Positions 7,341-15,365 of a stretch of DNA of 36,445 nucleotides are shown here, in pieces (the stretch's first letter is position 1; every line of letters begins with the position of its first letter). The notes beneath the pieces are model-generated. The model saw only the letters and a list, made by a program, of their open reading frames with translations, had not been told where the DNA came from and did no database searches. The position numbers were made by a program, and so were the translations under genes. The DNA is from a virus: the IMG/VR virus record IMGVR_UViG_3300025379_000030, positions 1 to 36,445 of that record, one strand, 5' to 3'.

Positions 7341-9813
7341 TAACATTTTCCTCATTGACAGTCTCTAATGGAGGTACAGGTTGGTTTGGCAAACTAGTAA
7401 AAGCTTTTTGTACTTTTTGTGCTTTTTCATCACCGTGGAATCTACTAACAGTAGACAATACTTTTTGTATACTCTTCTGATATTCATCGTAATGTGGGCT
7501 ATCCAATTTACCAGTTACTTCTCTATCGTGTGCAACATGTGAAGCTTTTTGGTAAACATCATCAAGAAGTGGACTAAACTTTTCACGATCACTATCGCCA
7601 AGTTCATCAATAGCACTCTCAACTTTAGAGATAGCTGGTTGAACAGCTGGGTGGAATGACTTAGGATTAGTTCTTCCGCCTGGTAATGCTTCAGTCTTTC
7701 TCATGATACTTTGTTTTCTACCAGTAATATTGATTGGCATTCTTTGTAAATTATCTCTAACAAAGTTAGTAACAAGCTCTAGATCAGCACTAGCCGCAGT
7801 ATATTTAGCATTCTTACTGCTGTGGTGCACTGCACTTTGTTTATTAAGTTCAGCTAACATGTCTGGTGTTACACTAACGCCTGGGTTCCATAGATGAGTA
7901 AATTTATGTGCTTCGTAGTTTTTACCATCAGCAGTCTCATAACGATGACCAGTTGGGTTATTTGGTGAGGTACCAGTTATTGGGTCTGATGTATTGTTAA
8001 GATCCTTAATGCTATGTGGGTTAGTAGCGTGGTCAGGGTAAACAGACGCTAGTGCTTTAAGAAAATGATCTGCAGGCAACTCAATATGATCTGGGAAAAT
8101 ATAACGTGATCCCTTTGGAGCAACAATATGGTCTTCATTGGAAAAGCTACCGATTCTACAATTACAAGGTTTTCCATCTTCTGTTTGGTACTCGTCATTA
8201 CCATGGCATCTAGTGCATGACTTCTTACCATGACCCAAGTATCCATCAACTCCCGTTGATTCTTCGCTCGATTCTTTTGAGAATGGTCGCATGATAATTG
8301 GGTTGCCTTCGAATGGCGTTTTGCTAACATCCAATTTAATATTCTGTGGTATCTTTACTGTTTCTTCTTTAGAATAACCTTTACCATCACAATATTTGCA
8401 TGAGTTTCCAGGGGTTGTATCTATTGATGAATTGTGTGAATTACAATTTGTGCATTGAGTACCAGAACCTTCAACGGTTTCAATTTGCTTACCTGTGCTT
8501 TTGCAAGCTCTGCATGGTATTTCTAAATCACTTGCTGTTTTATCTTTACTAAGTGTGTAACCTTTACCCTTACAATTTTCACAATTGGGGGCATCCTTCT
8601 GGTCTAAATAACGTACTTTTCCTCCACCCATTCCTACAGTGTAAGGTATACCTTTTTCTTTACCGTTTTCGTTTATAGTCTTCATGGTTATTTTACCAGG
8701 CATACAATTTTCACAGTGAACGTTATTAGATCTCTTATAAGGGTCAACTCTACCATTGGTGCAATGTGAACACTTTGTTCTTGAAACATTTGCTTTTTGA
8801 AAGTTATTAATTGTTCCAGGTGGTTCAGAAGTTGTAACACGATTAAATTTAGCTGCTGAAGTGCCAACAAGAACCATAGGCATTGATTCAGCATTCATGC
8901 CTTCATCAACTTTTCTACTCTTTAGAGTACGGTTCCCATCTTTATCTGTTGATGGTAAAGCAGCAAAACGCAAAGGTGATTGTGAAGCTCTAGATTCAGA
9001 ACCTTTTGAATATTCTCCATCGCCAGTGTTTACATATTGTGGAGTAAATTCGTGTGTTTCTAAATGCTCGCCAATCTTACCATGATGCTCACTCGCAGTT
9101 GCTTCATCAGTGTGCTTGCTAGCTTCTCTACCGCAAACACAAATGTTCTCGCCAGGATTTGCTGTAAGGTATGGGACTTGGTCAGTGAACATCTTTTTAA
9201 TTGCAGTTTGGCCACCATGAGTAGCAATAAGGTTAAGAGGATGAGTTGGATCGAACTCAGGAGCATTTATTGATGGCAATTCACCTACCCGCTGGCGCAT
9301 TTTTCCACGTATTTCTGCATTGTTCAGTACTTGATCAAATTCTCTAATAGACGTGTTATCAGAACGTATTGGTTGATTCTCTTTTTTCAACCTATAGCCA
9401 AGCATACCTTTAGGTGCTAACTTAGTCATCTTTTCATCATGAGCGTATTGGTCTGGCGATAGAAAAGTTTTTTCGTATGGTGAATCAATCTTTTCTAATT
9501 CTGATTTAAGATCTCTTGCAATTGAGCGGCCTGTTCTATCGTTCCCAATTTCTGTGTGGTGAACAAAATTCCACTTACCTGGCTCTACATTAGGGTTTCT
9601 AGTTACGTGATAATCTGGGTCGCCACTATAGATAGCATATGGGGCATCAAGATGTTCAATCTTTTGCCTAGACTTTTCTTGACGTTTCTTATCGTATTCA
9701 TTATTGTCTGCTTCTTCTTGTTGAGCAAGAAGCTGTGATAAGTTAAACACCATTGGTTGTCTGGTGTCTTTTGCTACTTTTACTTTATTTTTATTGAAAG
9801 AAAAATTAAACAT
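7333..9813 (-). CDS. Very large multi-zinc-finger protein
   Basis: 826 residues from the ATG at 9813. An upstream start would overlap the previous gene and lacks support. Between residues about 348 and 552 there are eight CxxC or CxC pairs, several in DnaJ form (CENCKGKG, CRACKSTG, CKYCDGKG, CTRCHGND), preceded by ICVCGREASKHTD near 225. This is roughly two DnaJ-type zinc domains in a row without a J domain. The N-terminus (MFNFSFNKNKVKVAKD) is basic and aromatic, and the last 200 residues are helical. It shares a YSxDPxxxVxRxPN segment with its neighbour at 5361-7340. No enzyme motif is visible. Such size and zinc content are unusual for a phage protein of unknown role. Confidence 0.6.
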   Translation of the reverse strand: MFNFSFNKNKVKVAKDTRQPMVFNLSQLLAQQEEADNNEYDKKRQEKSRQKIEHLDAPYAIYSGDPDYHVTRNPNVEPGKWNFVHHTEIGNDRTGRSIARDLKSELEKIDSPYEKTFLSPDQYAHDEKMTKLAPKGMLGYRLKKENQPIRSDNTSIREFDQVLNNAEIRGKMRQRVGELPSINAPEFDPTHPLNLIATHGGQTAIKKMFTDQVPYLTANPGENICVCGREASKHTDEATASEHHGKIGEHLETHEFTPQYVNTGDGEYSKGSESRASQSPLRFAALPSTDKDGNRTLKSRKVDEGMNAESMPMVLVGTSAAKFNRVTTSEPPGTINNFQKANVSRTKCSHCTNGRVDPYKRSNNVHCENCMPGKITMKTINENGKEKGIPYTVGMGGGKVRYLDQKDAPNCENCKGKGYTLSKDKTASDLEIPCRACKSTGKQIETVEGSGTQCTNCNSHNSSIDTTPGNSCKYCDGKGYSKEETVKIPQNIKLDVSKTPFEGNPIIMRPFSKESSEESTGVDGYLGHGKKSCTRCHGNDEYQTEDGKPCNCRIGSFSNEDHIVAPKGSRYIFPDHIELPADHFLKALASVYPDHATNPHSIKDLNNTSDPITGTSPNNPTGHRYETADGKNYEAHKFTHLWNPGVSVTPDMLAELNKQSAVHHSSKNAKYTAASADLELVTNFVRDNLQRMPINITGRKQSIMRKTEALPGGRTNPKSFHPAVQPAISKVESAIDELGDSDREKFSPLLDDVYQKASHVAHDREVTGKLDSPHYDEYQKSIQKVLSTVSRFHGDEKAQKVQKAFTSLPNQPVPPLETVNEENVNA

Positions 9814-9815
9814 AA

Positions 9816-10469
9816 CTAGTCTTCTATGTCGTCTAACCAACCATTGTACTTGTCAGGTGATTTAAGCATACCTTTCAAGTCCACTGGTAAAGCTACTGGA
9901 GTTTCATTCGCAGGTAAAGAAATTGAACTTTTTTCTGTATTTTTAGGTTGTATAACCTGTGGTGTAGGCCCAACGTTCTCAGTACCACTATTAAAGTTAT
10001 TAATTCTTCTTAGTTTAACTAAACTATTCCAATTCTGGTTGGCTCTGCTTAAGAACTTCTTGGAACGCTCTGAAAAGTGCCAACGTGCTTCATTGGACTC
10101 ACCTTCGTTTAGATCTGGTCGAATGTTTTGAAGATCAGCAATGTTTCTTAGTTGAGTATCTCTAAAATGAGATGCGTGCGCGGCACAAGATGGTGTGTAT
10201 TTTTCACCAGCTTCAGTAATCACTGTAATAGCATTCGGCAAATTAGTTCTAGTAAATTTAGCCTGCAATGTTTCTTCTGGGTCACTCTCGTAACCATCGT
10301 CTTGGTAATTTCTATCTTGTGCATCGCAATTACCCATTTGTTCTTTTGTTTTGTTGTAGATGGTTTTAAAACCTTCTTCATCGTACTTATTTTTATCATG
10401 TTGAACTTGGCATATACCAACATGCGGTTGTCTAGGATCTTGTCGTGATGTGTGTTGAAATCTAGGCAT
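9816..10469 (-). CDS. Hypothetical 217-residue protein
   Basis: A mainly polar protein with Cys and His residues in the first half (CQVQH near residue 20; CAAHASHF near 95) that might bind a metal, though they do not form a classic finger. Residues 125-155 are basic and aromatic (ARWHFSERSKKFLSRANQNW). The C-terminus is Pro-rich then acidic (LDDIED). The start overlaps the previous stop as TAATG, so translation is probably coupled. It lies within the zinc-protein block. Function unknown. Confidence 0.55.
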   Translation of the reverse strand: MPRFQHTSRQDPRQPHVGICQVQHDKNKYDEEGFKTIYNKTKEQMGNCDAQDRNYQDDGYESDPEETLQAKFTRTNLPNAITVITEAGEKYTPSCAAHASHFRDTQLRNIADLQNIRPDLNEGESNEARWHFSERSKKFLSRANQNWNSLVKLRRINNFNSGTENVGPTPQVIQPKNTEKSSISLPANETPVALPVDLKGMLKSPDKYNGWLDDIED

Positions 10470-11809
10470 TACATTTCCTTACACTTATATTGATCGAGGA
10501 TAAACTGCTGTTTCCTGTTCGATGCCTCTTCGTCGTTTTTTGCAGTGTTCTTAATATTAGCAATACCATTTTTAAATTCATCGCTAACGTTAATTTTTGC
10601 GATTTCTTCCGGGTTAGAAACAATACCTGAGCCTCCACACTTACACCATGGATTATGCTTTTCTGCTTTGAGAACTGGTACTGGTTGGTTCTTTTCAGTT
10701 ACTTCGTATCTATCTTCTTTAGGAGCATCTTGTTCTTTAGGAGCAATTTCATTAATTCTCATTGATTTTGATAAAGAAACAGGTGAATCAAGTCGGCTAG
10801 ATTCTTCTTGCTTCTCATAACGTGGTTTTTCTACAACAGCACTACTTAGGTCTCTTTTTCTTACAGGAGCACCTTCGCCACCAAAGCCAGATGACATGTC
10901 TTCGTCTTCTTCATGTCTTTCAAAATCATCAAATTCATCATCTTCAGGAACTGTGTGTTGACCTGGGTTAAATATTTCTGAATAAGGTGCCTCAGGCAAG
11001 TGATAATCATTTGGTGCTTTTTGGTCTTTGCAACCATAGCAATGGCCATGTCCTTTTGCCAGTGGGTCTGGGCCTTTACATTTCTTATCGTCACAAGTTA
11101 AGCAGTGCTTATCTCTTTTAGTAATAGTTCCTTCGTTGTGGCATACAGGACATTCAGCGTCTTTATCGCCTTCATAATATGCTCTGTCACGACCCTTACA
11201 ACCATGATTAAGAAGTTCACAACCAGCACAGTGTGGTGATACGTTATTTTGATCGCTTCCACAATTCTTAGTTGGGCATCCCTTACAATGTGGTTCAGTA
11301 TAAATAGCAAATTTATCTTTGTTATGCTTTGAAACGCCATAACAATTAGGGCAATCAATCTGGTTTCTATTCTTTGTTTCGTATTCTTCTGTTTCGTCTT
11401 CTTCTGAAGCACCACTAGTTTCTACCCTTGGTCCACCTTCAATATCTTCACCACCGAATGATACAATTTCGTGGCTTGACTCTTCACCTGGACTAAACTC
11501 GTTAGCCCAATCAGGGTGCATCTGCTCCCAATCTTCTTCATCAAAAGTAGATTCACTAGCTATCTTACCAGAATTAAACTTATTAGCTAGATGCTCGTTT
11601 TTTTCTTTTTTGATCTTAATGGGAAAACTATTAGGTGATTTATGACCTTTTTCAATTAAACCTTTAAGCAATTCGGGTAGGGGCGTGTCTACAAGGCCAG
11701 AGAATACCGTGTCAATATCATCTTGCGAGATAACATCAGGGTTGGATACTTCTTCTGACTCAGCAAGCTTTATAATAAAAGCATCACTATTTTTAGAATT
11801 GTAAGCCAT
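10469..11809 (-). CDS. Cys-rich protein with four HCxxC repeats
   Basis: 446 residues. The core (about 153-260) contains some fifteen cysteines, in four repeats that each start His-Cys-x-x-Cys (HCKGC, HCAGC, HCLTC, HCYGC), interleaved with CPNC and CPVC pairs. A further CKCGGSG lies near residue 397. The spacing suggests several small zinc knuckles. There is no CxxCH, so haem attachment is unlikely. The N-terminal 150 residues and the region 265-380 are acidic and probably disordered (FDDFERHEEDEDM). The stop overlaps the next start as TAATG. Function unknown. It resembles its neighbours only in its zinc content. Confidence 0.6.
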   Translation of the reverse strand: MAYNSKNSDAFIIKLAESEEVSNPDVISQDDIDTVFSGLVDTPLPELLKGLIEKGHKSPNSFPIKIKKEKNEHLANKFNSGKIASESTFDEEDWEQMHPDWANEFSPGEESSHEIVSFGGEDIEGGPRVETSGASEEDETEEYETKNRNQIDCPNCYGVSKHNKDKFAIYTEPHCKGCPTKNCGSDQNNVSPHCAGCELLNHGCKGRDRAYYEGDKDAECPVCHNEGTITKRDKHCLTCDDKKCKGPDPLAKGHGHCYGCKDQKAPNDYHLPEAPYSEIFNPGQHTVPEDDEFDDFERHEEDEDMSSGFGGEGAPVRKRDLSSAVVEKPRYEKQEESSRLDSPVSLSKSMRINEIAPKEQDAPKEDRYEVTEKNQPVPVLKAEKHNPWCKCGGSGIVSNPEEIAKINVSDEFKNGIANIKNTAKNDEEASNRKQQFILDQYKCKEM

Positions 11810-11831
11810 ATTAACCTAATTTAGATTAATA

Positions 11832-12371
11832 TTACTTAGCGCAATTGTCGCAAAGTTCCAAATAACCGCGAACATCCTTGTGGGTAGCAGGCTTACCACA
11901 TTCTGCACAATTCTTTTGGTCACCCTTAGAAGCTTCAATTTGGCCCCAGTGTTTTGGGATTTCATGATTATCAGTCATTTTTACATAACAATCACGACAG
12001 TGGTTAAGCCCTCCACCTGTGATAGCAGTGCCTGTTTTTAGTTTGCGATTGCACTCTACACATTTATCTTCTTCATGTGCAACTTTGCACATATCACAGC
12101 TAGCGTGACGAAGTTCCCATTCGTCAAAAATAGCACGTACTAGTTTGGCCTTGGAATCACTAATGCTTGATAGTTTGCGATAAGCTACCTTCTCAATGTC
12201 TTCTTCTATCATTTGCATACGCTGAGCAAGCTCACGATCTGAGTGAGCGAGGAATAGAAAATCACCAGTTTTGGTGAGCAGTTCGTGCTTAGCAGCAACG
12301 AGGCTCTTACCGGCAATTTTAGCATCAAATGCTAGGTTAATTGAATCATCGTAGTCGAACATCGAGGTCAT
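11832..12371 (-). CDS. Zinc-ribbon protein with five CxxC pairs
   Basis: 179 residues. The N-terminal half is helical (about 10-90). The C-terminal half holds five CxxC pairs: Cys92/95, 104/107, 125/128, 155/158 and 174/177, enough for two or more zinc ribbons, the last one of CAECGKPATH...LCDNC form. A strong ribosome site (AAGGAG, seven to eight bases upstream) supports the ATG at 12371. The gene lies just after two tRNAs and begins the zinc-protein block. The ribbon type suggests nucleic-acid or protein binding rather than catalysis. Confidence 0.65.
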   Translation of the reverse strand: MTSMFDYDDSINLAFDAKIAGKSLVAAKHELLTKTGDFLFLAHSDRELAQRMQMIEEDIEKVAYRKLSSISDSKAKLVRAIFDEWELRHASCDMCKVAHEEDKCVECNRKLKTGTAITGGGLNHCRDCYVKMTDNHEIPKHWGQIEASKGDQKNCAECGKPATHKDVRGYLELCDNCAK

Positions 12372-12443
12372 CGTGTTACTCCTTGGTTATGTTCCCTTAG
12401 GAACGCTGGACACTACCTATTGTGTTTTATTGGTACTTTTAAA

Positions 12444-12519
12444 TGGTAGGACCGGTGGGGATCGAACCCACGACCGAGGGATTATGAGTCCCCTGCTCTT
12501 ACCACTGAGCTACAGTCCT
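12444..12519 (-). tRNA. tRNA with CAU anticodon, probably Ile2
   Basis: A full cloverleaf reads on the minus strand: acceptor AGGACTG pairs with CGGTCCT, the D arm is GCTC...GAGC, the anticodon loop CTCATAA gives anticodon CAU, the T arm is GTGGG/CCCAC with loop TTCGATC, and a 3' CCA is encoded. The anticodon arm and its flank (GACTCATAATC...GGTC) resemble bacterial tRNA-Ile2 more than initiator or elongator Met. If so, the C is changed to lysidine by host TilS and the tRNA reads AUA, a codon favoured by AT-rich phages. Met cannot be excluded without a model score. Confidence 0.85.
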
Positions 12520-12520
12520 T

Positions 12521-12594
12521 TGGCTGAGGGACTAGGACTCGAACCTAGAACAAGGGCTTCAAAGGCCCGTGTGTTGCCATTACACCATCCCTCA
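12521..12594 (-). tRNA. tRNA-Gln (UUG)
   Basis: The acceptor TGAGGGA pairs with TCCCTCA, the discriminator is G and CCA is encoded. The D stem is GTGT/ACAC, and the T arm is CTAGG/CCTAG with loop TTCGAGT. The anticodon loop CTTTGAA gives UUG, reading CAA. The outermost anticodon pair is a mismatch, as in some bacterial Gln tRNAs. Only one base separates it from the next tRNA, and its 5' end is six bases from the stop of the methyltransferase gene. Confidence 0.85.
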
Positions 12595-12599
12595 TTGGA

Positions 12600-13217
12600 T
12601 TATCTTTGTGCTGTGTGGCCGTCTTCTTCCGTAGTCTTGATGGTATTGCCCGGCAGTTCAAAAGCCCAGTCAAAAGTATTAGTTGATTCTATTTTAGTAT
12701 AACCCAAAGACTCAAAGAGTTCCATAACTTTCCATGAATCATTGCCCAGATGCAAGTGTTCTACGTCAACACGTTTAATACGGTAAGAATTCCAATCAAA
12801 GTCTAAAATAAGCTCTGCATCCAACCCCTCAACATCTACGAGCAACCAGTCAAGTTCTTTTAAACCATGCTTATCTAATATTTGTCCAATAGTCAAAGAT
12901 GGGATAGTAAAGCTATCTAACTGAACATTCCCATAATGTTTGTAAATATGTGAAGGGTTGATTGAAGCTACATGGTATGCTGGTCCATCTTCTTTATAAT
13001 AAAAAATAGTTAATTCTTCTTTTTTTATAAAAGTTGGCCTCACTGCTACATTTTCAATAATTGCGCTATCATAATCTTTATAACATGCTTCTAATATATC
13101 TAAATGCAGTTGGAATGGTTCTACTAAAACTAAAAGCTCTATTTCACTCTTATGATCTTCTAAGTATCTGAATAAAGAATCTGAACCTCTATTAGCACCT
13201 AATTGTACAATTTTCAT
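12600..13217 (-). CDS. FkbM-family SAM methyltransferase
   Basis: 205 residues. The N-terminus carries a SAM-binding start (VQLGANRGSDS, residues 4-14), a Glu/Pro turn (LVEPFQ, about 31-36), and the family's typical LVDVEGLDAEL around 126-136. FkbM-type enzymes usually O-methylate sugars or small molecules, often in glycan or lipopolysaccharide gene clusters. An AAGG ribosome site precedes the ATG, which lies eight bases after the previous gene. Its neighbours are a glycosyltransferase-like protein, a 2OG oxygenase and a second methyltransferase, which suits a glycan- or surface-modifying role. The exact substrate is unknown. Confidence 0.75.
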   Translation of the reverse strand: MKIVQLGANRGSDSLFRYLEDHKSEIELLVLVEPFQLHLDILEACYKDYDSAIIENVAVRPTFIKKEELTIFYYKEDGPAYHVASINPSHIYKHYGNVQLDSFTIPSLTIGQILDKHGLKELDWLLVDVEGLDAELILDFDWNSYRIKRVDVEHLHLGNDSWKVMELFESLGYTKIESTNTFDWAFELPGNTIKTTEEDGHTAQR

Positions 13218-13225
13218 TACTTACC

Positions 13226-13924
13226 TTAGAATTCTACTGCTGGAATTAGCTTTTCATTATTTAGAATACCACTAACTCTTTGATCCCACAAATCGCTTTG
13301 CGATAGATTTATAGATCCTTGGAAATAATGCCAAGATGCTGGGTAAGCCGTACCAATGCCAAGAGTAAAAATTTTACCATTTATATCGGTATACCACTGT
13401 GGCATATCGCAACCTTCTGGGTGAAGAATCTTATGATCGAATCCTTGTTCAATTGCATTCAAAGTTAATTGTTGTGCTACATCAACACATACAGCACCAT
13501 CTGATGATCGATGTTGTTGAGCCATATCTGGACTACCAAGCTTTACCCATGCATCTTTATGTACCATCAAAGTACTTGGTGCAGCAAAGATAATATCTTT
13601 GATCTCTGGTATATGTGAGATATTTTGAGCATTACCCGCAAAACTTTTATTTTCTTCTACCCAGTTATAGATTTCTTGCAACTTTTCTATGTCATGAGGT
13701 AAACAATCGAGATCCATAAAACAGATAACGCCTTCTGAGTCTTTAATAACATCAGTGACCATTTTGCCATGGTCATCTCCAGCTTGAGTAAAATTAACGT
13801 AAGGTTTCACTATGTATTCGATCTCTAAACCAAAGTGATCAAATACTGACTTTTGGTCATTGATCATTTTATACCCCCATTGATCATGAGGCATATTATC
13901 TGTATAGAAAACGTGAAATTTCAT
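13226..13924 (-). CDS. Glycosyltransferase-like protein (GT-A type)
   Basis: 232 residues. The first half shows a Rossmann-like pattern with a DLD motif (residues 71-73, in ICFMDLDCLP), the DxD site that binds a metal and a nucleotide sugar in GT-A enzymes. Residues 108-125 (IKDIIFAAPSTLMVHKDAW) fit the acceptor side, and a conserved-looking RSSDGAVCVD follows around 138-147. The start overlaps the previous stop as TAATG. The fold assignment rests on the DxD motif and overall pattern, so related sugar-nucleotide-binding proteins remain possible. Confidence 0.55.
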   Translation of the reverse strand: MKFHVFYTDNMPHDQWGYKMINDQKSVFDHFGLEIEYIVKPYVNFTQAGDDHGKMVTDVIKDSEGVICFMDLDCLPHDIEKLQEIYNWVEENKSFAGNAQNISHIPEIKDIIFAAPSTLMVHKDAWVKLGSPDMAQQHRSSDGAVCVDVAQQLTLNAIEQGFDHKILHPEGCDMPQWYTDINGKIFTLGIGTAYPASWHYFQGSINLSQSDLWDQRVSGILNNEKLIPAVEF

Positions 13925-14727
13925 TATTTATATAACCTTTTAGCAGTATCTGGGTTTGAACGTAATTCAATAAGCTTTTCAATTTCTGGATCACCAATTT
14001 GTTCATCGCTAGGCGCGTACAGAACAGCTTGCTTATTAGAGTGATCTTCCAATGGTTCAGAAGTGTAATAGAATGCTAGTGATAAACGATATTTATCATC
14101 TGGTGGAGTAATTGGATTGGGGAAACCATGCCAACTTTCAATTGTATCAAACAACACCATACGGTTCCATGTGTAATCAACTACTTTTGCAAGATGTTTA
14201 GGTCTATTAGTTTCTGGATTATGCTCATGGAACTCAAGGCCACCACCCCACATTGGGTCCCATTCTTTACCTAAATAAAAGATAACATTTAATCTTCTTT
14301 GTAATCCAAGTTTAGGATGAATGCTGTAGTCTTGGTGAAGATTAAGTTTACCACCATTACGGTGCATGTGAATGCCACCACCATGCAAGCCAGTATCGGG
14401 AACAAGTTCATAAACACCAGTTATATCTTCAATCATCTTGACAACTTTTGTGTCAGCTAAAGCTAGAAGGAAAGTATAAACATTCTTAGGTAACTGGTCC
14501 CAACGACTAAGAGAAAACTTCTTTTCAAGTGGATTGTTGTATTGATTCCAGTTTGTTTCATCTTCTTGAGCCTTTAGTACTTCCTCATACAAAGCATTGG
14601 CTTCATTTTCTTGTAAAAAATTGTTGACAACAATATGACCAAATGGGTTTTTATCCCAATCGTAGTCATGATTAAATTTACTAAGCCTATTTACGATTTG
14701 GCTTACATATTTTTCGTATAAAGTCAT
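13924..14727 (-). CDS. 2OG-Fe(II) oxygenase, prolyl-4-hydroxylase-like
   Basis: 267 residues. The facial triad is visible: His131-x-Asp133 (LHQDYS) and His200 (ESWHGFP), followed by Arg214 (DKYRLSLAFYY), which holds the 2-oxoglutarate carboxylate. The strand RRLNVIFYLGKEW precedes a Gly-rich turn (WGGGLEFHEH). Enzymes of this family use O2 and 2-oxoglutarate to hydroxylate a side chain or sugar. It overlaps the upstream methyltransferase by ATGA and the downstream glycosyltransferase-like gene by TAATG, so the three are probably made together. It is more distant from the eight oxygenases at 28314-35092 and lacks their YLNDxxxGGE signature. Confidence 0.85.
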   Translation of the reverse strand: MTLYEKYVSQIVNRLSKFNHDYDWDKNPFGHIVVNNFLQENEANALYEEVLKAQEDETNWNQYNNPLEKKFSLSRWDQLPKNVYTFLLALADTKVVKMIEDITGVYELVPDTGLHGGGIHMHRNGGKLNLHQDYSIHPKLGLQRRLNVIFYLGKEWDPMWGGGLEFHEHNPETNRPKHLAKVVDYTWNRMVLFDTIESWHGFPNPITPPDDKYRLSLAFYYTSEPLEDHSNKQAVLYAPSDEQIGDPEIEKLIELRSNPDTAKRLYK

Positions 14728-15284
14728 TTTTTGATTATGAACATCAGATCATCGTACCTATTGTAGGTTGCTCTAAGATCTAAGTATTCAATCCTATCCT
14801 TATATTCTTCAGGAACAGCATTCGTCAAATTAGTGAACCAAGACACATCTTGCACGTCTTCAATGACAAAGATACCACCTTCATTTACTTTTGGCAAGTA
14901 AATACGTATGCAATCAAGCATGCTTTCTAATGTATGTGGACCATCATCGATGACAATATCAAAGTTTGGCAAATTTAATTCAGAATAAGCATTATCAAAA
15001 ATATAATTAATGCCAGGAAGATCTACATATGGTTGTTGTCTATTATCAACTACATCAATGCCATAAATATTAGCTTTACTAAAATATTGCCTCCAAAGAG
15101 CCAGTGAAGACCCGTATTGAATACCTATTTCAAGTAAATTTATTTCTTTATCTTTAAATGGTTCAAATGCTTTGTCATAGAAGCCATTGATGTAGTCATG
15201 AGCACCATGCTTATCAGTGCCAGATGACGGGTTATTATTCCAAAGAATACCTGGATTGTTTTCTATTATTTCTATTAATTTCAT
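14724..15284 (-). CDS. Class I SAM methyltransferase
   Basis: 186 residues. Motif I is LEIGIQYGSS (residues 51-60), followed by IYGIDVVDN (about 73-81) and an acidic DDGPHTLE (113-120) that often sits near the active site of this branch (methyltransferases of macrocin or cephalosporin-hydroxylase type). An IEDVQD segment follows near 140. These enzymes commonly methylate sugars. The ATG begins three bases after the 3' end of a tRNA-Asn gene, so the transcript is likely shared. The stop overlaps the next start as ATGA. Confidence 0.75.
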   Translation of the reverse strand: MKLIEIIENNPGILWNNNPSSGTDKHGAHDYINGFYDKAFEPFKDKEINLLEIGIQYGSSLALWRQYFSKANIYGIDVVDNRQQPYVDLPGINYIFDNAYSELNLPNFDIVIDDGPHTLESMLDCIRIYLPKVNEGGIFVIEDVQDVSWFTNLTNAVPEEYKDRIEYLDLRATYNRYDDLMFIIKK

Positions 15285-15287
15285 AAG

Positions 15288-15359
15288 CTCCCCAGATAGG
15301 ATTCGAACCTATAACCTAGCGATTAACAGTCGCTTGCTCTGCCGTTGAGCTACCAGGGA
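15288..15359 (-). tRNA. tRNA-Asn (GUU)
   Basis: The acceptor TCCCTGG pairs with CTGGGGA using two wobble pairs. The D arm is GCTC/GAGC, the anticodon stem AGCGA/TCGCT encloses CTGTTAA giving GUU, and the T arm is ATAGG/CCTAT with loop TTCGAAT. The discriminator is G. No CCA is encoded (CTT follows), unlike the other three tRNAs here, so the host must add it. Confidence 0.88.
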
Positions 15360-15365
15360 ATGTAA

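Noticed and set aside
5361-9813. True DnaJ chaperones
   Set aside because: There is no HPD-bearing J domain; only the zinc motif is shared.
10469-11809. Multi-haem cytochrome
   Set aside because: The repeats are HCxxC; there is no CxxCH and no signal peptide.
12373-12702. Plus-strand frame of 109 codons with a GGDRTHD-type sequence
   Set aside because: It runs antisense through both tRNA genes; this peptide is a known artefact of translating tRNA complements.
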